Shown: piece by piece, positions 8,282 to 14,413 of the stretch | Numbering within the stretch: position 1 is the first letter of the stretch | Layout: each line of letters starts with the position of its first letter | Assembly: GCA_945827465.1 (NCBI GenBank) | Contig: CALZOH010000064.1 | Span: forward strand, 1 to 14,413 | DNA: 14,413 nt | Source of the DNA: an uncultured Prevotellaceae bacterium | GTDB lineage: Bacteria; Bacteroidota; Bacteroidia; Bacteroidales; Bacteroidaceae | Reading direction: 5' to 3' | The notes under the pieces: generated by a model | The model's input: only the letters and a program-made list of their open reading frames with translations | The model's database searches: none | Told to the model about the DNA's origin: nothing | Translations under genes and position numbers: made by a program

Positions 8282-9661
8282 TTAATCGGTTGTTATTTGT
8301 TTGATTGTATCAATAGCCTCCTCAATGGTCATGGCCTTTTGTTCTCCTGTGAGCATATTCTTGAGCGAAACGGTGCCGCTCTGCATTTCATTCTCACCTA
8401 CAAGAGCCACAAAGGGGACGCCCACAGCGTTGGCATAGTTCATTTGCTTCTTCATCTTGACCGAATCGGGATAAACCTCCGTGCGAAGTCCCGCCTGACG
8501 GGCACGGGCTGCCAGCGAAATACAACAGGCAGCCTCAGCAGGACCGAAATTGATAAAGAGCAATTGTACACCGGTTGTAATATCCTTGGGATAAAGATCC
8601 AATTGATTGAGAACATCGAAGATGCGGTCGGCACCAAACGAGATACCCACACCACTCAAACCGGGCAAACCGAAGATTCCGGTCAGATTATCATAACGAC
8701 CGCCACCCGTTATACTACCAATCACCACGTCTAAAGCTTTTACTTCAAAGATACAACCCGTATAGTAGTTCAATCCGCGCGCCAGCGTCAGGTCGAACTC
8801 AACAGCATTCTTTAAATTAAGCGCTTGTAACGACTGAAGCACAAAACGACATTCTTCAATCCCCTTAAGCCCCACTTCACTGTCATGAAGCATTTGGCTA
8901 ATGGCATCCAAACGCTCCTCGTTGCTTCCGCTAATTTCAAAGAGCGGCTGCAACTTAGCAATGGCCTCATCGGAGAGCCCGTTGGCCTGCAATTCCTCAC
9001 GAACTTTCTCAATACCGATTTTATCCAGCTTGTCAATAGCGGTAGTAATCTCAACAATTTTATCAGGAGCACCGATATGCTCGGCCATTCCTGTCAGAAT
9101 CTTCCGATTGTTGATCTTCAAACAGATTCTCACTCCCAGGCGCGTAAACACGGTGTCGACAATCTGCATCAACTCCACCTCATTTAATAATGAGTTGGAA
9201 CCAACCACATCGGCATCACACTGATAAAATTCGCGATAACGGCCCTTCTGAGGACGATCAGCTCGCCAAACAGGCTGAATCTGATAACGCTTGAAAGGGA
9301 ATTGAAGTTCATCGTGATGCTGCACCACATAACGGGCAAAAGGAACGGTGAGATCGTAACGCAGGCCCTTCTCGCAAAGACGAGGCGCCAACTGGTTGGC
9401 CGTATGTTCCTGCCAATCTGACGACATAATGCATTGTTTGAAATCACCAGAATTCAATACTTTGAAAAGAAGTTTATCTCCTTCCTCTCCATACTTTCCC
9501 ATCAACGTAGAAAGATTCTCCATAGAAGGTGTTTCAATCTGACGGAATCCGTAGAGAGCAAATACGTCACGAATGGTATTAAAGATATAGTTACGCTTGG
9601 CCATCTCAGTGGGCGAGAAGTCACGCGTACCCTTGGGTATATTGGGTTTTGCAATTGCCAT
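8282..9661 (-). CDS. hisS: Histidyl-tRNA synthetase
   Basis: Cytoplasmic class II synthetase that charges tRNA-His, 459 residues, normal for the family. Visible signatures are the N-terminal KGTRDFSP (10-17), YDLTVPFARYV (102-112), motif 2 with RYQIQPVWRADRPQKGRYREF (125-145) whose arginines bind ATP, the histidine-specific loop RGLNYYTG (295-302), GGGRYDNL (319-326), and motif 3 around GVGISFGADRI (337-347). The C-terminal anticodon-binding domain covers about 365-455. ATG at 9661 begins a conserved N-terminus; the leader is very AT-rich with no clear Shine-Dalgarno. It starts 16 bases after the YfhO-family gene stop and is followed by metG, so two synthetase genes sit side by side. Confidence 0.97.
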   Translation of the reverse strand: MAIAKPNIPKGTRDFSPTEMAKRNYIFNTIRDVFALYGFRQIETPSMENLSTLMGKYGEEGDKLLFKVLNSGDFKQCIMSSDWQEHTANQLAPRLCEKGLRYDLTVPFARYVVQHHDELQFPFKRYQIQPVWRADRPQKGRYREFYQCDADVVGSNSLLNEVELMQIVDTVFTRLGVRICLKINNRKILTGMAEHIGAPDKIVEITTAIDKLDKIGIEKVREELQANGLSDEAIAKLQPLFEISGSNEERLDAISQMLHDSEVGLKGIEECRFVLQSLQALNLKNAVEFDLTLARGLNYYTGCIFEVKALDVVIGSITGGGRYDNLTGIFGLPGLSGVGISFGADRIFDVLNQLDLYPKDITTGVQLLFINFGPAEAACCISLAARARQAGLRTEVYPDSVKMKKQMNYANAVGVPFVALVGENEMQSGTVSLKNMLTGEQKAMTIEEAIDTIKQITTD

Positions 9662-9677
9662 ATTATATAATGTATAT

Positions 9678-12188
9678 CTACTTTTCGTTATTTTTTTTTG
9701 AACGAATGGAATGAATCACCAGATAAACCAACGCAACCAACAAGAGAGCCAATGCCACATAAGCAATCGTCTCGGTAGTACTTACACTCGCCGGTTTGAA
9801 CTCCATATGAATAACATGATGACCGGCCGGAACATAGGCTGCACGCAACACATAATTGGCACGTGCCAGCGACAAAGGCTGGTCGTCCAATGTAGCCTTC
9901 CATCCGGGATAGAACACTTCAGAGAACACCACGATACCACCAGTAGGCGATTCTACTTCATACTTCAATTCGTTGGCTTCGTATGAAACTAAACGAACTA
10001 CGCTGGCCGTATCGATTACACTGCCGGAAAGCGGACCGGCCAACACATCCTTATACTCTTCATTGGCCACAGCCACGGTATGCGGATCGATGGTTTTCAA
10101 CACCTGCAATTCTTCATTGGACGATTTGACAAACTGTATTTTCTGCACAAACCAGGCATTGCCATAAGCAGCCGGATTCAGATGAGCAACTTCTTGTCCG
10201 CCGCCAACGGGGAAAATCACATACTTCATATTAAGCATGTTCAACACCGGACAAATGGAGTCGTAATTCAGTTCCATCATATTGCCCTGCTGCGCTTCTA
10301 CAGCACGAATTATGCGCTCGCGCTCAGGAGTGATGCAATAATTAATCAAATCATTATAACGTCCGAGTTTGGCCGGATGATAACCACCGATACTTTTATG
10401 ATAATAGGCGGTTTCGTTCTCATTAAACGTATTGCGTGCTAAATTCAACACTCGATAATCCAGGCTCTGATCAGACAAGATCATTTCATCAGCCGCCGTC
10501 TTGACATAGCTCTGTTCATTGACATGCTCCTCTACGAAGTTGTCGTCGTTCAGATAACGCTTGTTGATGGCAAAAAGATCTATCAAACACAGAAGTATCA
10601 CACACAAGGTAAGAGGCATCGGCTTCACCTTGTTGAAACGATATGCCAGCAAAAGAACAAATCCGACAGCTGCCACCCAGAAACTACGCCAAGCATCAGC
10701 AACAAAGATAGACTGACGCACTTCCGACAAATTATTTGTAATGAGGTTGAGCGCCTCCGGATTACTTCCGAAAGCACGAGCAAGTTGCGTAGTTTCATCC
10801 TGCGACAAATAAGACGGGAAGAAGACAGTGGGCAACAATGCAAACAGCAACGCTATGCCGCCGGTCAGGCCGAAACTGGAATAAAGCGCCCAGGCTTTCT
10901 TCTTGAGCAAGTCCGGCTCCTCAAAGATACGTGCCAATGCCATCATCGCCAACAAGGGGATGGTAAACTCGGCAATCACCAAAATGGAAGCTACCGTTCG
11001 GAACTTATTGTACATCGGAACATAATCAATAAAGAAGTCCGTCAGACCCATGAAATTATGTCCCCAGGATAACAAAATACTAAACACGGTGGCAAACAAC
11101 AAACTCCACTTTAAGGGACCTTTTACGAGGAAGATGCCCAAAAAGAACAACAACAAGATAAAGGCTCCAACATAAACGGGACCGGACGTTCCGGGTTGAT
11201 CTCCCCAATACTGCCCAATCTGACGATACAGTTGAGACAACTGCGGGTCGGCCTTTTCCATGGCCTTTTCATTATACGCCAAAGGAACGGAGGCTCCACC
11301 CTTGACATTGGGAACAAGAAGTGTCCAGGTTTCACCGATACCGTAGCTCCACTGCGTAATATAGTCCTTACTCAAACCGCTCTTTTTCGGCGTTGCTGTT
11401 GAAGCGACCGATGCCGTACCACGCATGGACTCTTTACTATACTCATACGTATGATAAAGGCTGGGCAAATTGGCCGCTAAAGCCAGCATATTGGCCACTA
11501 CAAAAACTCCCGTTGCTTTCAAGAAACGCGGCATCTGATGTTGACGAATAGCCTGAACAAGATATCCTACAATCATAAACAGCATGACAAAACCAAAATA
11601 ATACGTCATCTGTAAATGATTTGATAAAATCTGGAAGGCCATGAATAAGGCTGTAAGCACACCACCCCACAGATAGTTTCCACGATAGCAAAGAATCATA
11701 CCCGCAATGGTAGGAGGAATGAATGCCAACGTCAGCACCTTCCAAATGTGTCCGGCGCCAATAATTATAAAGAAGTATGACGAGAAAGCCCATGCAATGG
11801 CTCCCAGTACAGAAAGCCAAGCCTTATAACGCAGCGTACGCATCAGGATATAGAATCCCGTCAACAGAATAAACACGTACATCAAGGCTCCCGACAGGCC
11901 AAGCTCATAAATAGTACGCAACCAACTCAATGCCGTACGCGAACCGTAATTCGGAGTAATCTGATAGGTTGGCATACCGCCGAAAATGGCATTCGTCCAA
12001 CGGGTAACCTCACCCGTTTTTTCTTGATGGCGTGCAATTTCCTGTCCAAGCCCGATTCCGGTGGTATTATCTGATCCCGTCAAAACGAGGTCCTGCGTTA
12101 CCGGAACAAAGAAGTAGGCCAACGAAAGACATAACAGAAAAAGCAATGCCACTACGTCGGGCCCAATCTTTTTAATCATTTGATTCAT
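9678..12188 (-). CDS. YfhO-family multi-spanning membrane protein
   Basis: Large integral membrane protein, 836 residues from the ATG at 12188 (MNQMIKKIGPDVVALLF); an ATG three codons later is an equal alternative. The frame is open to 12260, but that extra stretch lacks family character. About a dozen hydrophobic segments are visible, beginning at 11-30 and ending with one near residues 805-825, followed by a basic tail. Family marks are FGGMPTYQ near 69-76, WAFSSYFFIIIGAGHIWK near 133-150, and the C-terminal extracytoplasmic VFSEVFYPGWKATLDDQPL. The YfhO family has a GT-C-like glycosyltransferase fold; in Firmicutes members are linked to teichoic acid glycosylation. Gram-negative Bacteroidetes have no teichoic acid, so the acceptor here is unknown and a lipid-linked sugar transfer to an envelope glycan is only inference. 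A 9-base A run lies near the 3' end. It lies between ahcY (77 bases) and hisS (16 bases). Confidence 0.85.
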   Translation of the reverse strand: MNQMIKKIGPDVVALLFLLCLSLAYFFVPVTQDLVLTGSDNTTGIGLGQEIARHQEKTGEVTRWTNAIFGGMPTYQITPNYGSRTALSWLRTIYELGLSGALMYVFILLTGFYILMRTLRYKAWLSVLGAIAWAFSSYFFIIIGAGHIWKVLTLAFIPPTIAGMILCYRGNYLWGGVLTALFMAFQILSNHLQMTYYFGFVMLFMIVGYLVQAIRQHQMPRFLKATGVFVVANMLALAANLPSLYHTYEYSKESMRGTASVASTATPKKSGLSKDYITQWSYGIGETWTLLVPNVKGGASVPLAYNEKAMEKADPQLSQLYRQIGQYWGDQPGTSGPVYVGAFILLLFFLGIFLVKGPLKWSLLFATVFSILLSWGHNFMGLTDFFIDYVPMYNKFRTVASILVIAEFTIPLLAMMALARIFEEPDLLKKKAWALYSSFGLTGGIALLFALLPTVFFPSYLSQDETTQLARAFGSNPEALNLITNNLSEVRQSIFVADAWRSFWVAAVGFVLLLAYRFNKVKPMPLTLCVILLCLIDLFAINKRYLNDDNFVEEHVNEQSYVKTAADEMILSDQSLDYRVLNLARNTFNENETAYYHKSIGGYHPAKLGRYNDLINYCITPERERIIRAVEAQQGNMMELNYDSICPVLNMLNMKYVIFPVGGGQEVAHLNPAAYGNAWFVQKIQFVKSSNEELQVLKTIDPHTVAVANEEYKDVLAGPLSGSVIDTASVVRLVSYEANELKYEVESPTGGIVVFSEVFYPGWKATLDDQPLSLARANYVLRAAYVPAGHHVIHMEFKPASVSTTETIAYVALALLLVALVYLVIHSIRSKKNNEK

Positions 12189-12216
12189 GATAATGGATAA
12201 TTCTTTATAAACGGAA

Positions 12217-12258
12217 GTTCCTGCAACAAGCCCATTCAACAATGGACGCCGCAAGAAC
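12217..12258 (-). promoter_or_regulatory. Branched hairpin between ahcY and the YfhO-family gene
   Basis: An outer stem pairs 12217-12224 with 12251-12258 (GTTCCTGC with GCAAGAAC, one mismatch). Inside it, CCATT (12232-12236) and AATGG (12241-12245) form a perfect stem with a CAAC loop. On the leftward transcript this structure lies 29 bases ahead of the YfhO-family start. No T run follows, so it is not a standard terminator. It may be an attenuator, a processing site or chance; I saw no TAnnTTTG promoter motif in this 77-base gap. Confidence 0.3.
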
Positions 12259-12265
12259 AAACTCT

Positions 12266-13684
12266 TTAATAACGATAGAACTCTGATTTAAACGGTCCCT
12301 CTACTTCTACACCGATATATTCGGCTTGAGCCTGCGTAAGTTTAGTTAGATGAGCACCTACACTGGCCAAATGCAGACGGGCCACCTCTTCATCCAACCT
12401 CTTCGGAAGCACGTAAACGCCCACCTCGTATTGTTGGGTAAAGAGTTCTATTTGTGCCAAAGTTTGATTGGTGAATGAATTACTCATAACAAAACTCGGA
12501 TGACCGGTAGCACAACCCAAATTAACCAAACGACCGTCAGCCAATACAGTAACATGATGACCGTCAGGGAAGAGATAGCTATCAACTTGCGGTTTAATAT
12601 TGGTACGTTTTACATTTTTATCCTTACGCAAACGATCTATCTGAATCTCGCCATCAAAATGGCCGATATTGCACACAATTGCTTCATCAGGCATCTGATA
12701 AAGATGTTCCAAAGTAATCACATCGATATTTCCGGTTGCTGTCACAAAAATATTACCACGCGGAGCAGCCTCTTCCATTGTAACGACTTCAAAACCTTCC
12801 ATGGCTGCCTGCAAAGCACAGATCGGATCGACTTCGGTGACCAGCACACGAGCACCACACGACCTCAGACTCTGCGCACTACCCTTTCCGACATCACCAT
12901 AGCCACAAACAACACAAACCTTACCGGCCACCATCACATCGGTTGCTCGACGAATACCATCAAGCAAAGACTCGCGACAACCATAAAGATTATCAAATTT
13001 GCTCTTAGTAACCGAGTCATTCACATTGAAAGCCGGGAAAAGCAGTTCGCCGTTCTTCTGCATGGCATACAAACGATGAACACCCGTTGTGGTCTCTTCG
13101 CTCACGCCCTTTATACTACGAGCTGTAGCATGCCAACGTTCCGGCTGTTCATTCAACACCTTTTTCAGCAACTCCTTCAACGCTGCCTCGTCATCACTTT
13201 CAGAAGGAGTATCAAGAATCGCAGAATTATCTTCGGCCTTAACGCCTAAATGGATCATCAAAGTAGCGTCGCCACCATCATCCACGATCATATTGGGCAA
13301 TTGACCATTGGGGAAATTCATTGCCTGCAACGCACACCACCAATACTCTTCTTGTGTTTCACCCTTCCAAGCAAACACCGGAACACCCTGAGCAGCGATA
13401 GCCGCCGCAGCATGGTCTTGTGTAGAATAAATATTGCAAGAGCACCAACGTACATCAGCACCTAAAGCAACCAAAGTACGTATCAACACTGCTGTTTGAA
13501 TGGTCATATGAAGTGAGCCCATAATACGTGCGCCCTTGAGAGGTTGCGACTCAGCATACTTTGCTCGCAAAGCCATCAATCCCGGCATTTCGTGTTCTGC
13601 AATACGTATTTCCTGACGACCAAATTCGGCCAATTCAATATTTGCAACTCGATAAGGTGCTGCTGTAAAAAGATCTTGTCCCAT
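12266..13684 (-). CDS. ahcY: Adenosylhomocysteinase (S-adenosylhomocysteine hydrolase)
   Basis: Cytoplasmic NAD-dependent enzyme that splits S-adenosylhomocysteine into adenosine and homocysteine, removing the inhibitor left by methylation reactions. The 472-residue product is full length. Signatures: GSLHMTIQTAVLI (56-68, with H59), WCSCNIYSTQDHAAAAIAA (80-98), VDDGGDAT (134-141), the catalytic SVTKSKFDNLYGCRES (224-239, with K227 and D231), the NAD-binding GYGDVGKGSA (261-270), and the C-terminal PFKSEFYRY (464-472) whose lysine and tyrosine reach the cofactor of the neighbouring subunit. Residues about 150-190 form the insertion common in bacterial forms and absent from the mammalian enzyme. 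ATG at 13684 gives the conserved start. It is the first gene of the leftward block, behind a plausible promoter. No methionine-cycle partner such as metH or luxS is in the window. Confidence 0.97.
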   Translation of the reverse strand: MGQDLFTAAPYRVANIELAEFGRQEIRIAEHEMPGLMALRAKYAESQPLKGARIMGSLHMTIQTAVLIRTLVALGADVRWCSCNIYSTQDHAAAAIAAQGVPVFAWKGETQEEYWWCALQAMNFPNGQLPNMIVDDGGDATLMIHLGVKAEDNSAILDTPSESDDEAALKELLKKVLNEQPERWHATARSIKGVSEETTTGVHRLYAMQKNGELLFPAFNVNDSVTKSKFDNLYGCRESLLDGIRRATDVMVAGKVCVVCGYGDVGKGSAQSLRSCGARVLVTEVDPICALQAAMEGFEVVTMEEAAPRGNIFVTATGNIDVITLEHLYQMPDEAIVCNIGHFDGEIQIDRLRKDKNVKRTNIKPQVDSYLFPDGHHVTVLADGRLVNLGCATGHPSFVMSNSFTNQTLAQIELFTQQYEVGVYVLPKRLDEEVARLHLASVGAHLTKLTQAQAEYIGVEVEGPFKSEFYRY

Positions 13685-13713
13685 GAATCAATGTATTTCT
13701 TTGTTTTAGGCTG

Positions 13714-13748
13714 CAAAAGTAGTAAAAAATAATGGTGTAAGCCTCAAA
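13714..13748 (-). promoter_or_regulatory. Candidate Bacteroidetes-type promoter for ahcY
   Basis: On the minus strand TACTTTTG (13721-13714) matches the -7 motif TAnnTTTG exactly, and TTTG (13748-13745) could be the -33 element. The 23-base spacing is a few bases longer than the usual 19-21. Transcription would begin near 13707, leaving a short AT-rich leader of about 22 bases without a clear Shine-Dalgarno before the ATG, which is common in this phylum. Confidence 0.5.
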
Positions 13749-13969
13749 AACGACCGATTATCCCGCACGCGCGCTATACACTTAAAAGAAGATGATTCAC
13801 ATGAGGCCCTTCATGTTCTCAAATAGACATGACCATGCAACAAAAATACCATGACAAAATACTTTGTTTGCACATAAATATACCAACGTTCATAATGGAA
13901 AGAAAGAATCTCATATACAAAGTGAAAATTCCCATGCTAAGCAATGAAGTTTAACGATATCAACTATCA
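13749..13969. other. Intergenic stretch without a supported gene
   Basis: This stretch separates the ahcY promoter from the tandem repeat. It contains a GC-rich patch GCACGCGCGC (13764-13773) and a small inverted repeat, CATGA (13800-13804) and TCATG (13811-13815), which could be an operator but is short enough to be chance. Near its right end, GCAATGAAGTTTAACG (13941-13956) resembles the start of a repeat unit and may be a worn outlying copy. I see no open frame with coding character and no RNA gene. Confidence 0.6.
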
Positions 13970-14366
13970 GGCATTGAACACTGGCATAGCAGTCTTGCGC
14001 CATGAACAATCAACCTCTGAAGTTCTTTCGAGAGGATTTGCAGTGTAAACAATCGGACATTGAACGTTTGCAGGACGGTTTTGCATCGTGAACAATTAGG
14101 CTTTGAACGTTTGCAGGACGGTTTTGCGCCGTGTGCAAAAGGGCATTGAACGTTTGCAGGACGGTTTTGCGCCGTGTGCAAAAGGGCATTGAACGTTTGC
14201 ATGGTGGTTTTGCACGTGTGCAAAAAGGCCTTGAAGTTAGTTCCGTGGGATTTTGCACGTGTACAAAAGGGTATTGAAGTTAGTTCAAGGGGGCTTGCGC
14301 CGTGTACAAAAGGATATTGAAGTTAGTTCAAGGGGTTTTGCACGTGTACAAAAAGGCATTGAAGTT
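13970..14366. repeat. Tandem array of about nine 42-43 base units with internal inverted repeats
   Basis: Units begin at 13970, 14013, 14056, 14099, 14142, 14185, 14227, 14270 and 14313, with a partial copy at 14355; each is 42 or 43 bases. A unit opens with GGCATTGAA, has a variable middle, and closes with TTTTGC, a short centre and GCAAAAG. Units starting at 14056-14185 have the middle CGTTTGCAGGACGG or a close variant; units at 14227-14313 have GTTAGTTC and a G-rich stretch instead. The first two units are the most worn. Units at 14099 and 14142 differ by one base, so part of the array was duplicated recently. Open frames across it are repeat by-products, because 43 is not a multiple of three. 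Confidence 0.92.
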
Positions 14367-14413
14367 GAGAGTGTAAAATAAACTGTGTCAGACTACAACA
14401 AAATAGTAGTATA
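14367..14413. mobile_element. Possible end of an insertion sequence (IS256-like terminus), cut by the window edge
   Basis: The tenth repeat copy follows its neighbours for GGCATTGAAGTT and then departs at 14367 into GAGAGTGTAAAATAAACTG and then TGTCAGAC. The string TGTAAAATAAACTGTGTCA resembles the terminal inverted repeats I remember from IS256-family elements. The abrupt break inside a repeat unit fits an insertion point. Only one end is visible and no transposase is in the window, so the family and the insertion itself are inference. Confidence 0.35.

Noticed and set aside
12189..12260. Upstream extension of the YfhO-family gene to 12260
   Set aside because: The extra residues lack family character and cover the hairpin in the gap; the ATG at 12188 gives a normal N-terminus leading straight into the first membrane segment.
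13860..13866. Plus-strand promoter TACTTTG pointing toward the repeat
   Set aside because: It is one base short of TAnnTTTG, has no convincing -33 partner, and no gene follows it in the window.
13960..14258. Open frames on the minus strand across the right-hand repeat, giving repetitive cysteine-rich peptides
   Set aside because: They arise because the repeat unit lacks stops in these frames. The 43-base period rotates the frame, the units vary by single-base indels, and there is no leader or family match.
13970..14366. CRISPR array
   Set aside because: Units abut directly without unique spacers of constant length, the middles fall into two shared classes, and no cas gene is present.

Overview
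The window looks like a chromosomal segment of a Bacteroidales bacterium, most likely Prevotellaceae or a close relative. The reasons are protein families typical of that order (a Bacteroidetes-type LolC/E-like permease next to rbfA, GH97, and MetRS with a KISTS loop and a C-terminal tRNA-binding domain), leaders with poor Shine-Dalgarno sequences, and a match to the Bacteroidetes -7 promoter motif (TAnnTTTG) before ahcY. The genus is inference; no rRNA or other marker is present.

All eight genes lie on the minus strand, so transcription runs from right to left: ahcY, a YfhO-family membrane protein, hisS, metG, rbfA, a LolC/E-like ABC permease, a GH97 glycosidase, and a secreted clan GH-A glycosidase. 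Gaps are 77, 16, 50, 17, 3, 15 and 11 bases. The only promoter I can support is upstream of ahcY, so much of the block could be one long transcript, although internal promoters cannot be excluded. The first six genes are housekeeping or envelope genes: methyl cycle, envelope, two aminoacyl-tRNA synthetases, ribosome maturation and lipoprotein or envelope transport. The last two are secreted polysaccharide-degrading enzymes attached to the end of that block. No SusC/SusD pair or regulator is present, so this is not a complete polysaccharide utilization locus.

The two flanks are gene-free and carry the most unusual material. The right flank (13970-14366) holds about nine tandem copies of a 42-43 base unit, with an inverted repeat in each unit and two sequence subtypes arranged in blocks. 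The last copy breaks off where a sequence resembling an insertion-sequence end begins (about 14367 to the window edge). The left edge (1 to about 100) carries a degenerate array of the same period, orientation and key motifs, so this repeat family brackets the gene block. I found no CRISPR array, tRNA, rRNA or complete mobile element. The repeat family is the best candidate here for something undescribed; the genes belong to known families, with the clan GH-A enzyme the least defined.
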